This document shows positions 6,856-17,279 of a DNA stretch of 64,000 bases, piece after piece. The DNA comes from Eudoraea adriatica DSM 19308 (GTDB taxonomy: Bacteria > Bacteroidota > Bacteroidia > Flavobacteriales > Flavobacteriaceae): positions 1 through 64,000 of the forward strand of contig NZ_KB907553.1 of assembly GCF_000382125.1 (NCBI RefSeq), in the 5' to 3' direction. A program made the translations under genes and the position numbers. A model generated the notes under the pieces. It was given only the letters and a program-made list of their open reading frames with translations. It did not search any database and was not told the origin of the DNA. Positions within the stretch are counted from its first letter, which is position 1. Each line of letters starts with the position of its first letter.

Positions 6856-7938
6856 ATGGAATGGAATAGCCGGACTAAATTTAATAGTTCCCTAAACAGG
6901 AATGTAGCACATTTCAACTATAGCTGTAAGGTGGCGGTTGGCTCTTTTACCAAAGGGCGACTTTTATTACTGTTTTTTTTGTTTATAGGGTTGCTTTGCA
7001 GGTCTCAGGATATACGGCAAACGGATTCACTTAAAACTATTAGCAGGCTTGATTCCTTACTGATTGATCGTGATATGAACAACTGGTCTGTCAGACTTTT
7101 TGGAAATATTAAAGCACAGGGTTTCAGGTTGTCGAATGATAATGTTCGTCTTTCCTATATCCCAAATGACCTTTATGGAATTGGCGTCGGAGTTGCAACC
7201 AGCAAGTTGATTCTCGATTTTACTTATAATCTGAGAAACAAGGAAACGGAAAATACAGACCGATTTGATCTTAGAGGTGGATTGATATTAGAACATAATT
7301 TAATTGACTTCTATTTCCAGGTCTACAGGGGATTTAATATTAAAAATTCCATAAATAGTACGAGTATTTTCAGAGATGATATCAAATCTATAGCCGGGGG
7401 TGTTGATTACTTATATCTTTTCAATGCCGGTGAATACTCGCAGACCTCATTAAATGCAGGCATTACAAAACAGAAACGAAACATATTTTCATTTGGGCTT
7501 GGAGGTTTTATTCTTTATAACCAAATCTCTGCAGACCAGTCAATTGTTCCTCCGGAATTTTTCCCGGATTTTAACCAACAGGCAAGGATTACCAGCTTCA
7601 CTAATTATGGAATTGGTATAATGGGTGGTTTGGTAAGTCTGGTCAGGTTGCCGGCAAATTTCTATGTGGCGTTAGGAGCTAAAGCAGGCCTTGGTGTAAC
7701 AATAAAAAATGCAGAGGCTGAAGACGTCTCCTATAATCCAAAAAATCCTCTGGTTTATAAACTAAATGGATCGGCATTATTTGGCTACAGATGGAAGCGC
7801 TTTTATACTTCTATTAGCCTCATAACTTCAACCAATATGTCCTACATTGGTTATGGCAATAATGGTGCTTTTACACTTTTAAGTGGAAAGCTTGCTCTGG
7901 GTTATAGAATCAAGGCAATTAAAAAGCCTGTTAATTAG
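6856..7938 (+). CDS. DUF4421-like outer-membrane protein
   Basis: A 360-residue predicted outer-membrane protein of unknown function. A hydrophobic signal (LLLLFFLFIGLLCRSQ) ends near residue 51, which is late, so the true start may be an internal non-ATG codon; ATG at 6856 is the only early Met. The mature part has the DUF4421 look (DNVRLSYIPNDLYGIGVG) and alternating amphipathic strands typical of a small beta-barrel. It converges with the next gene, the two overlapping by 8 bp, so there is no room for a terminator between them. Confidence 0.72.
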   Translation: MEWNSRTKFNSSLNRNVAHFNYSCKVAVGSFTKGRLLLLFFLFIGLLCRSQDIRQTDSLKTISRLDSLLIDRDMNNWSVRLFGNIKAQGFRLSNDNVRLSYIPNDLYGIGVGVATSKLILDFTYNLRNKETENTDRFDLRGGLILEHNLIDFYFQVYRGFNIKNSINSTSIFRDDIKSIAGGVDYLYLFNAGEYSQTSLNAGITKQKRNIFSFGLGGFILYNQISADQSIVPPEFFPDFNQQARITSFTNYGIGIMGGLVSLVRLPANFYVALGAKAGLGVTIKNAEAEDVSYNPKNPLVYKLNGSALFGYRWKRFYTSISLITSTNMSYIGYGNNGAFTLLSGKLALGYRIKAIKKPVN

Positions 7939-9664
7939 CAGAGAGGGAAACCACGTTATTGAAATCGGTTAATTTCTGCTTTACATTTTTCACAGCTAAA
8001 CGAAATACGGAAACATCCATTTTTTGAGAGGGGGTATTATAGTTTGTGAATTTGGTTAATTTCATATAAACCGGAGATAATTTTTTATTCCCTTTATACT
8101 TAACATTTATCTGCCATTTTCCGGGCAGAGACGCATCAACAAAGAATTCTTCAGAGGAATACCCCAAAGTTTTTTCATCTTTAATTCGTTCGGCCGCATT
8201 CTCCAGAGAATGTTCCCAGATAAAATTATTTTTTTGAGGGTTAACAAATTCCAAATCAAATTCTGCTTCGCTGTCATTCCATTCAAAAAGCAACCTCGTT
8301 TCGCCCTTGTTTTTAGTGTAATTCTTGAATCCGACTATATTGGACTCTTCCATGAAGCTGGTGCCATGTAGTACAAACAGGTTATTCATTTCTCCGTCTA
8401 TTGCTTTTTGGATAGCTGAACTATCATTGGCGAAAATCCCCTCCTTCACTAAATATTGATAGCGGATATAGAGGTTGGCTGCATTTTTGTAATTGCCCAG
8501 AGCTAAATAACTATTTGCCATATCCCTGTAGGATTGCAAATATTCAGGTCTTAAAACAAAAATCTTTTTGTACATTTCTTTAGACTTAGAGTACTCTTTA
8601 GCGTAGTCCAAAGCAAAGGCCATGGCTTTGGCATAAACAGGATTACTTTCCACAACTTCAATATTGTCCTCCAAAATTTGATTTGCAAAAATTTTGTCAC
8701 CGGTATCATGAAAAAACAGATAGGTGTCTATTATAAAATATGGGTCTTTCGCATATCTCGTTACATATTTTTGATATACTTCGCGTGCAGCAGGTTTTTC
8801 TTTGCAGGAATATAGATCCCTCAAATAACTGGTTGCATTACTACGATCTTCAGCAATCGCATCATCATTATAGATGTTATTACGAAGGCGTGCCCTGTCA
8901 TAACTTTTATTAGTATCAGAATCTGCCCTAAAAGGAGCGCCAATAGTGTTTATTACCACAACCCCACCTCTGGCAATACTACCGTATCTGACCCTCCCGG
9001 CTAAGCCGGATATTATTGCCACCCGGTCAATATTCTCTACTGTTATAAATGGAAGTTTCTTTAAGACCATCCCATCCAGATCATAAATTGCCGGAATTGC
9101 TCTACCTTGTAGCTGAGGTCCCCCTCCGCGGATATATATTTCTCCTCCCAGGCTGTATACCCCTGCAGCTCTTCCCTTTAATGCCGTAACAACATCTATT
9201 GCTCCTGCGCTTAAATCTTTGCCATCTACTAATTTTATAGAATAGCCAACTCTCCTGGCATCCAGATAACCAAAGGCAGTATTCAGGATCCTCTTATCAA
9301 TCCCATATTGCAATTTCAGGTAATCCTGATTCCTGGCATTATTTTCTGCCACTACAACTTCCTTCAAAGCTTCTACATTCATCTTCATTTCAATGTTCAA
9401 TCTGGCAGTAACATCTTCCACTACTATTTCTACCTTTTGCATCCCGGCATAATCAAAAGCTAAGACATCAGATGGTCTGGCAGTGATAAAATATTTTCCA
9501 TTTTCGTCTGTAAAAGTTTCTTTGGAGCTGTTTAAAACCCGGACAGACACGTTTTGTATTGGGGAGTTGCCAATAGTTACAATTCCGGAAATTTCATTCA
9601 AATTATTATTCGAATGCAGCTGCAACGAAAAAAGCGTAGCGATTAGAATAAAAACCCTCTTCAT
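7931..9664 (-). CDS. SusC-type N-terminal and TonB-plug protein with TPRs, no barrel
   Basis: A 577-residue exported protein. After a signal peptide it has a carboxypeptidase-regulatory-like beta domain (about 24-95, ISGIVTIGNSPIQNVSVRV), then a TonB plug-like domain (about 140-240, DVVTALKGRAAGVY and GGGPQLQGRAIPAIYDLDG), as in SusC-family receptors. The beta-barrel of several hundred residues is missing. Instead there are TPR-like helices (about 290-410, LRPEYLQSYRDMANSYLALGNY) and a C-terminal beta region. It cannot itself be a channel; a periplasmic adaptor or scaffold role is possible. The architecture is coherent with no frameshift visible, so it looks designed rather than truncated. 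Confidence 0.75.
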   Translation of the reverse strand: MKRVFILIATLFSLQLHSNNNLNEISGIVTIGNSPIQNVSVRVLNSSKETFTDENGKYFITARPSDVLAFDYAGMQKVEIVVEDVTARLNIEMKMNVEALKEVVVAENNARNQDYLKLQYGIDKRILNTAFGYLDARRVGYSIKLVDGKDLSAGAIDVVTALKGRAAGVYSLGGEIYIRGGGPQLQGRAIPAIYDLDGMVLKKLPFITVENIDRVAIISGLAGRVRYGSIARGGVVVINTIGAPFRADSDTNKSYDRARLRNNIYNDDAIAEDRSNATSYLRDLYSCKEKPAAREVYQKYVTRYAKDPYFIIDTYLFFHDTGDKIFANQILEDNIEVVESNPVYAKAMAFALDYAKEYSKSKEMYKKIFVLRPEYLQSYRDMANSYLALGNYKNAANLYIRYQYLVKEGIFANDSSAIQKAIDGEMNNLFVLHGTSFMEESNIVGFKNYTKNKGETRLLFEWNDSEAEFDLEFVNPQKNNFIWEHSLENAAERIKDEKTLGYSSEEFFVDASLPGKWQINVKYKGNKKLSPVYMKLTKFTNYNTPSQKMDVSVFRLAVKNVKQKLTDFNNVVSLSAN

Positions 9665-9752
9665 AATACCTTCATTAATTGATTTCAGATGCTATTTCTA
9701 AATATAACGAAAAATCAGCTGTTATACCAGAATCACCAAAATTCCGGGGCGC

Positions 9753-10637
9753 TCACTTTAGTTTATAAATATTATATTTCCTGGTCCATTCCGTTGATTG
9801 ACCTGGTTTTAGATTTATTTTATAAAACAACTCCGGACAAATAACATGTTTCCATCCCCAAAGATTCACTTTATTTGTTTGAAAACTTCCGGATTCACTA
9901 ATCGCAATTTTACTTTCAAGGTTTATTAATTGCCAGCTGGCATCTACATTTTTATCGCCTGAGAGGTTGCTAAAAAAGAATTGCTGTTCGGGCGTGCCTT
10001 TAAACTTAAATTCATTTTGCCCAATAGCTACTTTCAATTCAGGATTAACCGTTTCCGCAAATAACTCAGGATTAAGTTGAAATGGAAATTTTAATACATA
10101 TTTGCTGCCTATTAAATCCTTATTTATAGCTGTAAAATTGTGCACATATTCATCTGTACTAAACTCTTTTTCACCCGTGTTTTGCAGATAATACTTAAGT
10201 GTAAAACCACTTTCAGCCAATTGAATCTCTTTTAGCAATAAATACGCATAGCCATTGGTGTCTTGTGATTTGCATCTGATCAAAATCCGGTCGGATTCTG
10301 CACTAATATGGAATTCGGCAGGTCTAAGCTCATAGTTTTTACTAAACAGGTATTGACTATCCTCTTTCTTTAATAATCCTACTCCTATTTTGTGAAACCA
10401 ACTGCCTATTTCAGTGTCGTCAAAACCTAATGCCGTATCAATTCCAAATTCATTGTAAAATCCTTTCCCTAAAGAATTCTCGTTCTGACCATCGGTCCTT
10501 TCAACTGTGGCCAATTGAATATTTTTAAATTTTACATCTGCAATTTTTCCAGTCCAGTCAAACCTTGAAAAATTATAGTTTTCCAAAGGAAGGTCAATCT
10601 TAATTTCCAGGTTTTTGTTTTTAAGAATATGTGTCAT
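9753..10637 (-). CDS. Galactose mutarotase-like fold protein, function unknown
   Basis: A 294-residue soluble protein without a signal peptide. The run of beta strands, the GKGFYNEFGID and FDDTEIGSWFHKIGVG segments, and the late WGWKHVICPELFYKI and PGQSTEWTRKY resemble aldose-1-epimerase-like or carbohydrate-binding folds. I could not place the catalytic His and Glu of true mutarotases, so enzymatic activity is uncertain. It is a single gene between the SusC-plug protein and the porin, all on the minus strand. The sugar link fits the porin next to it but is only suggestive. Confidence 0.6.
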   Translation of the reverse strand: MTHILKNKNLEIKIDLPLENYNFSRFDWTGKIADVKFKNIQLATVERTDGQNENSLGKGFYNEFGIDTALGFDDTEIGSWFHKIGVGLLKKEDSQYLFSKNYELRPAEFHISAESDRILIRCKSQDTNGYAYLLLKEIQLAESGFTLKYYLQNTGEKEFSTDEYVHNFTAINKDLIGSKYVLKFPFQLNPELFAETVNPELKVAIGQNEFKFKGTPEQQFFFSNLSGDKNVDASWQLINLESKIAISESGSFQTNKVNLWGWKHVICPELFYKINLKPGQSTEWTRKYNIYKLK

Positions 10638-10767
10638 AGCTATGAAGCGAAATAGATCATCTAAATAAACTTATTTTAAGCGTTAAATCCAATTCCGCTA
10701 TAGAGCTTAATGTAATTATATTGTTGAAATACACGTCCCTGATTTTTGCAAAACATTTTTTATACTA

Positions 10768-12051
10768 TCACAAGACGATCCTGGCTCTGAGACTATATAA
10801 AAAAAGAGATGACTGCGCCGGATTAAGTGCCGGGTTTATTAAAAACTGTACATCCGGGGTAAGCGCAATTTTAGAGGAAAGCTGAATCCTGTAAAATACT
10901 TCCCAGGTATACTGGTCGTCCAGGCCTTCACCGAAGGTGGTTTCATTTACCTGACCCCAGTTAAAAGCAATAGCCGCCAAATGACTCCCGGGTACCGGCT
11001 GATACCCAAGGCCCAGTGACAAAGAGTTCTGCAATAAACTGCCGGCGTCCTTTGTATAGGCATATCTGACAAATGGGAGGTAGGTTTCCTTTATATATTT
11101 GGTAGCCGATAAGACCAACCCCCAGCCATTTGGATCTCCCGTAGCTGAAGTCGCATCGCGCTGCCACAGACTGAGATGTACATTATCAAGAAGCATATAA
11201 TCTTTTGAGGAAGTAAGGCCAATCTCTACATGTTTAAAATATTCCTTGGTATTAAAAAAAGTATCAAAACCATTAAAAATATCTGAAGGGTCCGAATTAA
11301 TATCTCCCATCCCTGCAATCATGTAAACCTTATTGCTTAGCCATCCCGCTAAGGCAAACCCAAGATAGCCGTCGTTAGGAACATTGATAGCAGCCGCGCC
11401 GGTAGAAAAGGTGAAATTAGAAAAGTGCATCCAGGGGCTGGCCAGGGCATAAACATCAAAAAAGTCTGTGACATCAAGGAATCCTGCCACCAGCGCAATC
11501 CTTCCTTTTGCAAACCGCTGTCGCCAGTACAGGTTCGTTGCCCGCCATCCGTCATTGCTAAATGGTGGAGATATAAAACCAACGTAGCCAGTGCTGAAAC
11601 CCAGACCCTGTGGAGGTATGTTTCCATATTTATGGCGATGTTCTACTTTGAATATCAAAGCCCCGCTATTCCCGGATTCTTTGCCTACCAGATTCCAGGA
11701 TCCATAAAACTTCCACATACCACTACTTGCATTATCCTGTCCTATATTGGAGTTCGATCCTACAAATAAACTGCTGTATTCCGTGGCAAAATCCAGGCCG
11801 GTATTTTCCTTCACCCTCTCCTTAAACCCAAAATAGGGATTCAGGAAAGGAAATTCAAAAAACGGACTCTTAACGGTCCTATCAAGTTCCAGCCGATTGT
11901 CTACCTGATCTGGGCCTCCAAGCTTCGGCAGGGAATCCTGTTCCCCTGTTTGAGCTATGGAACATTGGGAATGAAGGCCAAAAATTACCAGACACAGCAA
12001 GAAAGGTTTCCAGTTTTGTGATTGGCAATGATCCCTTTTCCCTTTTTTCAT
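10768..12051 (-). CDS. OprB-like carbohydrate-selective porin
   Basis: A 427-residue outer-membrane protein of the OprB porin type, which lets sugars diffuse across the outer membrane. The N-terminal signal is long (about 34 residues, ending SIAQ). The mature protein shows the family's conserved W/Y-rich strands: NLYWRQRF, ALASPWMHFSN, NDGYLGFALAGW and HLSLWQRDA, then GLGYQPVPGSHLAAIAFNWG and a C-terminal barrel strand ending RIVL. Length is normal for the family. It has its own upstream gap of about 147 bp to the next gene and appears monocistronic. Confidence 0.8.
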   Translation of the reverse strand: MKKGKRDHCQSQNWKPFLLCLVIFGLHSQCSIAQTGEQDSLPKLGGPDQVDNRLELDRTVKSPFFEFPFLNPYFGFKERVKENTGLDFATEYSSLFVGSNSNIGQDNASSGMWKFYGSWNLVGKESGNSGALIFKVEHRHKYGNIPPQGLGFSTGYVGFISPPFSNDGWRATNLYWRQRFAKGRIALVAGFLDVTDFFDVYALASPWMHFSNFTFSTGAAAINVPNDGYLGFALAGWLSNKVYMIAGMGDINSDPSDIFNGFDTFFNTKEYFKHVEIGLTSSKDYMLLDNVHLSLWQRDATSATGDPNGWGLVLSATKYIKETYLPFVRYAYTKDAGSLLQNSLSLGLGYQPVPGSHLAAIAFNWGQVNETTFGEGLDDQYTWEVFYRIQLSSKIALTPDVQFLINPALNPAQSSLFLYSLRARIVL

Positions 12052-12198
12052 GTTATTGAGCTTTGGCTTATTGCTATGATAACTTTATCACCCCATGATC
12101 ATAGGCAGCTTCGGATAATACGGGATGAAGTAATTTTTCTAAATAAGATTATTTTTAGAAACATGTATTTAAATTTCTAAATTTTGCTCATTAAAACC

Positions 12199-15100
12199 TT
12201 ACTTAATAATTTTCTCAAATTTACTTAGTTCCTTGTCAATATTCTGCTTAAAAGTTGCATCTGCATTATCTGCATCCTTAAGTACTTCCCGAAATTCTGC
12301 TTGCATTTGTGCTGTAACAGGTCCCTCCGAATGATCAAGGATTCCACTCATAAAGGATAATTTGAATAGAATGGTAGCAGGCAAATTGATGACCTCGGCC
12401 AGGGTACGACCGGTAGATACATAAGCTCCCTCATAGCTATCTATGAGTTTAGCAATAACCTCTGCTTGTTTCTTCGCCTTATTATTGCCAGATGACTCTG
12501 CCATTTCGGTCACTTCTTTTTTCTTAGCAAGTGCCGCTATAACCTTCTGTGTTCTGGCTTCTGCCTGGTTATACATTTCCATCCAGAAAGCAAACTTATC
12601 ATCTGCCTGTCTTTGGGTATAGGACTCTTTAGGATTCATGTAGATATTAAACTCCTGAGTTTCTGAAACCCCGTCAACGGTAAGTTTAACAGCATATTTT
12701 CCCGGAGGCACAATTGGAATTACGGTTGTTGTCGGCCTGCCAGGTACACTGCTAACCCCATTGATACGCATATCCCATACAAATTTATTTAACCCGGCAT
12801 TAAAGTCACTTTCAGAACCAAAGTTCAACATCATTTGTTCTTTGCTATAATTTCTGATCTCGTTACCGTCTTTATCCAAAATAGCAATGGCTATATCTTT
12901 AGGTTCCTTCTCTAGTTTAAAATAGAAGGCAGGCCCTAATGGCTTGGGGTCACCGGCATCAATAAACTTACGTTTGCGCTCACCATTCACTTGTTTAAAT
13001 GTTAACTCATAATAGGTTAGACCGGGGCGCATATTCTGAACAAAATAGTTCTTTTTCATGCCTGGGTCTCCACCCGGCACATAATCCAACCACCAGTTAT
13101 AGCCAAAACGGGTATGGTCTGAAACAGGGTAAAGATGTACAGCTTTTGAATCAAGCTCTCTGCTCTTTTCACGCAATGGAGTAATATCATCCATGATCCA
13201 AAAACCGCGGCCATTGGTTGCTATTACAAGATCTGCATCCTTTATTTTTATATCAACCACTGGAACTGCCGGCAGGTTTGCTTTGAGTTTTTCCCAGGAC
13301 TGGCCATCGTTCAATGAATAATATACTCCAGATTCTGTTCCTACAAATAATAATCCCTTTCTTACCTTATCTTCTCGGATGGTACGTGTAATTTGATCCT
13401 GAGGAAAGTTAGCTGATAAATTTACCCACGTCTTACCATAATCAGTTGTTTTGAACATGTATGGATTGTAATCATCATAAGTATTGAAGTTTGAAAAAAC
13501 AACGTATGCTGCAGCCGCATCATGTGGAGAGGGCTCTATCTCGTAAACTTGTGAATACTGCGGTAACGTGCTATCGGTGATGGAGATATCTTCCCAGTTA
13601 GTACCGCCGTTCCTGGTAATGTAGATTTTACCATCGTCTGAGCCTGTCCAGATTACTCCTTTTTTTACAGGAGATTCATCCAATCGCTTTATTGTACTGT
13701 AAATCTCTTGCCCGAAATATTCAGACAGCCATGGTGTTCCGGTGATTTTTTGGCGCTCCTTAAGATTGTTTGTAAGATTAGGACTAATTACCTCCCAATT
13801 AAGACCTTCGTCAGTAGATTTAAATACTACATTACCTCCGAGGTATAGCGTTTTGTTATCATGTGGTGATAAGAAATATGCAAGATCCCAATTAAAACGA
13901 TATTTAAGATCATAACCATTGAGACCAAATAAAGGAGACGGCCATACCGATCGTACTTCATTTTGTCCGGTGGCTAAATTATTGATGGTAAAGGGAGCTC
14001 CACTTCCCATAGGCGCACCCCCTGAAATATTATAGACTATATTCGGGTCATTGGGATTGGGAATTACACTGCTTATTTCACCATTGCCAATGATTGTGGT
14101 TTCATAACCAGAAATCCCTCCCCAACGTGAAGCACTGGGTACCTTATAAGCAAGTATGTCCTGACCACTTCCATAAACATTATATGGAAAGTCATTGTCA
14201 ACATTAACCCTATAAAATTGGCTATTCTTTTGCGTGTACTGGCTGCTCCAGGTAATTCCTCCGGTCATACTAACCTGACAGCCACCATCGTTGGTGCCAA
14301 TCATCCGCTTTGGATCCCTGGGGCAAATCCAGATATCATGAAAATCATCTTTGATACCAGGATTTAAAATCCAGTTCTTCCCACCATCTTTAGTCATGAA
14401 CATACGGTTATTCGGGCTCCATAATTCATTAGCGTCATGTGGGCTGGCATAGATGTGACTGTAGTAAAATGGCCGACCTATAATTTGAAAAAAATCAGAA
14501 ACAAACTCCCAATTTTCTCCCAAATCCTCAGAAACATAAAGGCCCGGCTTGGTTTCAGAATCAATCAAAGCATAAACTTTTCGTGCATCGGCTGCTGACA
14601 TGGTAATCCCTGCACGGCCACGACCGCCTTCGGGTAATCCCTCGTTATAGGTAATCTCCTTCCAGGTATCACCCCCGTCGGTGGATTTCCAAAGACCTGA
14701 ATCCGGTCCTCCGGTTTTTGACCCCCATGCTTTGCGTTCAAATTCCCACATAACAGCAAAGAGTTCATCCGGGTTGGAAGGATTCATTACCAGGTCTATA
14801 ACCCCGGCTTTATCACTTTTATAGAGTACCTTTTCCCATGATTTGCCACCATCTTGAGTGCGGTATACTCCGCGTTCCTGATTAGGCCCGAATGCATGCC
14901 CAAAGGCACCGACAAAAACAATATCCGGATTTGTAGGATGCACCCGTACCTGGGAGATATGGTGGGTTTCTTCAAGACCCAAATGAATCCAGGTTTTGCC
15001 ATTGTCTTCTGTTTTATAAACCCCATCGCCCCAACTAACGTTATTCCTCATTTGGGGTTCTCCCATTCCCACATAAGCGATATTGGGATTGGATTCTGAG

Positions 15101-15396
15101 AATTCCATGGCCCCGATGTTTCCGGATTTGAAGTAGGCATCGCCCACTGGTTCCCAGTAAGTACCTGCATCTTCTGTTTTCCATAGGCCATTGCTGGCGC
15201 CAAAGTAGAATGTATAAGGTTCTGTTGGATGTCCAAGAACTACAGAACCACGATTACCCACAATAGGACCTATAAATCGCCAATTCAAACCATTAGAAAT
15301 TTCTACTTCCGCACGATCATCTATTGGTTTATTCTGAGCCAATAAAGTTGAAAAACTTAATAGTAAACTCAATGTGTATAAGAATAATCTTTTCAT
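12199..15396 (-). CDS. Large secreted BNR/Asp-box (VPS10/sortilin-like) protein
   Basis: A 1065-residue exported protein with a clean signal peptide (residues 1-20, ending LLAQ). About ten Asp-box motifs (S/T-x-D-x-G-x-x-W type) recur from about residue 70 to 720: WKTEDAGTYW, YKTEDNGKTW, YRTQDGGKSW, WKSTDGGDTW, FKTTDYGKTW and others. These form one or two beta-propellers as in VPS10 or photosystem-stability-like proteins. The C-terminal third adds a beta-sandwich (RINGVSSVPGRPTTTV) and a helical tail. Such proteins are often labelled glycosyl hydrolase, but no catalytic residues of a GH family can be identified here. No type IX secretion tail is visible. Isolated gene. Confidence 0.82.
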   Translation of the reverse strand: MKRLFLYTLSLLLSFSTLLAQNKPIDDRAEVEISNGLNWRFIGPIVGNRGSVVLGHPTEPYTFYFGASNGLWKTEDAGTYWEPVGDAYFKSGNIGAMEFSESNPNIAYVGMGEPQMRNNVSWGDGVYKTEDNGKTWIHLGLEETHHISQVRVHPTNPDIVFVGAFGHAFGPNQERGVYRTQDGGKSWEKVLYKSDKAGVIDLVMNPSNPDELFAVMWEFERKAWGSKTGGPDSGLWKSTDGGDTWKEITYNEGLPEGGRGRAGITMSAADARKVYALIDSETKPGLYVSEDLGENWEFVSDFFQIIGRPFYYSHIYASPHDANELWSPNNRMFMTKDGGKNWILNPGIKDDFHDIWICPRDPKRMIGTNDGGCQVSMTGGITWSSQYTQKNSQFYRVNVDNDFPYNVYGSGQDILAYKVPSASRWGGISGYETTIIGNGEISSVIPNPNDPNIVYNISGGAPMGSGAPFTINNLATGQNEVRSVWPSPLFGLNGYDLKYRFNWDLAYFLSPHDNKTLYLGGNVVFKSTDEGLNWEVISPNLTNNLKERQKITGTPWLSEYFGQEIYSTIKRLDESPVKKGVIWTGSDDGKIYITRNGGTNWEDISITDSTLPQYSQVYEIEPSPHDAAAAYVVFSNFNTYDDYNPYMFKTTDYGKTWVNLSANFPQDQITRTIREDKVRKGLLFVGTESGVYYSLNDGQSWEKLKANLPAVPVVDIKIKDADLVIATNGRGFWIMDDITPLREKSRELDSKAVHLYPVSDHTRFGYNWWLDYVPGGDPGMKKNYFVQNMRPGLTYYELTFKQVNGERKRKFIDAGDPKPLGPAFYFKLEKEPKDIAIAILDKDGNEIRNYSKEQMMLNFGSESDFNAGLNKFVWDMRINGVSSVPGRPTTTVIPIVPPGKYAVKLTVDGVSETQEFNIYMNPKESYTQRQADDKFAFWMEMYNQAEARTQKVIAALAKKKEVTEMAESSGNNKAKKQAEVIAKLIDSYEGAYVSTGRTLAEVINLPATILFKLSFMSGILDHSEGPVTAQMQAEFREVLKDADNADATFKQNIDKELSKFEKIIK

Positions 15397-15646
15397 AACG
15401 GTGTGCGTTTTTAAAGAATCAAAAATATAAAAAAACTCCTAGAAAAAGTGGTCATGATTTAATCGTCTAAAATGGTGAATTGCCGTTATTCAAATCAAAT
15501 AAAAAGCCGCTATTAAGGCTAAACAAGTATTATTGTATTATTCAGTTCCTATCAAGAGCTTACGGCTTCTTCGTAAGGCATTTGTTCTTTCTATTTGATA
15601 GTATGTTGGTTAGCATCTCGCTCAACTATTCCCATGTAAAAACCAT

Positions 15647-17146
15647 TCATTTGATGGACTTGCCTGTCTTTTGTCCATACCTCTTTAAAGACCGAAATGA
15701 CGCGTAATATTTGTAGATGTTGCTTACATACTGAACAGGTTCCCTGCCCACTTCCCTGGCCACTATTAGTTCTACCTGGCCAAACCATTCATTCGGATTG
15801 ATTCCCTGCTCAGAAGCTTTTCTTCGGATTTGGTTCATCCGGCCAGGCCCCATGTTGTAGGCAGCCAGGCTCAATAACATGGCATTGAATGGATCTATCT
15901 CAGGGTTGTCAAAATACCTATTGCGAAGAAAATCCAGATATTTGACAGCCGCGTGAATGTTATTCTCCATGTCATAGACATTATCGATTCCTACATTGGG
16001 GTCGGCAGCAGTACTGGGCTTGATCTGCATGATGCCCACAGCCCCTGCAGAGCTAGTCTTTGTGTTATCCAACTGGGATTCCTGATAACCCTGAGCAGCC
16101 AGCAGCAGCCAGTCCCAATTGAATTGCTCGCCATATTTTTGAAATAACCCCCGAAGTTTCTTAAATCTTTCCAGGTTTTCATCAGAATTTACTTTCTTGA
16201 GATAATTGGTGTTTTTCAGGTATTTCTTCAGGAGGATATTGCTCATCAGGGAACCCTGTTTGTTTTCTCGCAGGAAGGCATCCACAGCGGCCTTCAGGTT
16301 GGGGCTATTTTTGCGCATCGCCCATGCAACTTCGCCACCGGTCTTTATCGCAAGATCCGGATACGCGCGTATATCCGTTAATAAAGGCTCCCAAAGTGTC
16401 ACAGTAAATGCGTTCGAAATGGTAAACGGGATGAGCCCTGCGTTAACCATTTCCAGAATGTCATCGTCTTCCAGGTGCTCGTCCATAGGCTTCATATGGA
16501 TAATTGATTTTCCCACTTTAAGGAGGGAGTCATTAAAAATCTGCAAATGTTCAAAGTAGCTGCTTGAACCACGGATATAAACGGTATCCCCCAGGAGGTC
16601 ATCAAAATTAGTTATAGCCCGGCCTGCTGGGCCGGTAACAATTAGTTCCCTCCAGTTGCTTAATGCCGGAACCGAAAAGTCGAATTCCTCCAGGCCTTTA
16701 GGTGTGATCACAAGGTTTGCGGCCGCGAGATCCCCATGCCCTTCCTTCAGGGCGGGTAGTATGCGGTCCCGGGTCATGGGTATGAAAATGACCTGTACAT
16801 AACCCGGGCTGCCTGGTTTTTTACCAAGGCTTGCGTTGAGGTATTGCTCAAACATGGTAAGCGCCTCATAGGTAATCCCCTCCCGCTTGGTGCCGTTTAT
16901 AAAGTAACTGGAGCGGTTATAGGGAACCAGGGCGCGGATACGTCCGCGTTCGATCATCCCGTCCAGGTTGCCTGTCCATTGTTCGCTGAGACCCAATATT
17001 TCATCGGCTGGATCGAAGGCGGGTTCCAAAACTATTTCAGTGGATTCCATATTTCCAGTTTCAAGGGCCTGTTTTTCCCTGCAGGAAGTTATCACCATAA
17101 TCAAAATCAGTAAAATTTGAACCGGAATACGAACAGTGTTTTTCAT
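15647..17146 (-). CDS. mltF: MltF-like membrane-bound lytic murein transglycosylase
   Basis: A 499-residue lipoprotein that cleaves peptidoglycan strands to 1,6-anhydromuramic ends. ATG at 17146 is chosen because it starts a lipoprotein signal (MKNTVRIPVQ, lipobox ITSC, Cys about 21); the longer frame begins with TTG. Domain 1 (about 55-290) resembles a bacterial extracellular solute-binding module (GRIRALVPYNRSSYF). Domain 2 (about 330-460) is the SLT lysozyme-like domain, with catalytic Glu in GYQESQLDN, then AVGIMQIKPSTA and LSLAAYNMGPGRMNQI. Its 5' end and promoter region are duplicated 1.1 kb upstream (18218-18330). Confidence 0.88.
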   Translation of the reverse strand: MKNTVRIPVQILLILIMVITSCREKQALETGNMESTEIVLEPAFDPADEILGLSEQWTGNLDGMIERGRIRALVPYNRSSYFINGTKREGITYEALTMFEQYLNASLGKKPGSPGYVQVIFIPMTRDRILPALKEGHGDLAAANLVITPKGLEEFDFSVPALSNWRELIVTGPAGRAITNFDDLLGDTVYIRGSSSYFEHLQIFNDSLLKVGKSIIHMKPMDEHLEDDDILEMVNAGLIPFTISNAFTVTLWEPLLTDIRAYPDLAIKTGGEVAWAMRKNSPNLKAAVDAFLRENKQGSLMSNILLKKYLKNTNYLKKVNSDENLERFKKLRGLFQKYGEQFNWDWLLLAAQGYQESQLDNTKTSSAGAVGIMQIKPSTAADPNVGIDNVYDMENNIHAAVKYLDFLRNRYFDNPEIDPFNAMLLSLAAYNMGPGRMNQIRRKASEQGINPNEWFGQVELIVAREVGREPVQYVSNIYKYYASFRSLKRYGQKTGKSIK

Positions 17147-17215
17147 AGGTCTGAAGTTGCGAAGAATATGGTCAAAAATAAGCAATATTTAAACCCCTCT
17201 TACTGATTAAGATCA
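17103..17215. repeat. 113-bp direct repeat, copy 1 (mltF start region)
   Basis: This covers codons 1-14 of mltF and about 69 bp upstream. It aligns without gaps to 18218-18330 with 12 differences by eye (about 89 percent identity). It is the functional copy, as the reading frame is open here. Confidence 0.85.
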
Positions 17216-17279
17216 GTTATAGGGACAACAGTCGAATGTGTTTTTATAAAGCAGATTTGTGTTTAGTCCTTAATTTCAC

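Noticed and set aside
15480-15788. Small frames on both strands next to mltF
   Set aside because: They overlap the mltF 3' end or AT-rich intergenic DNA, with no signal, motif or plausible start.
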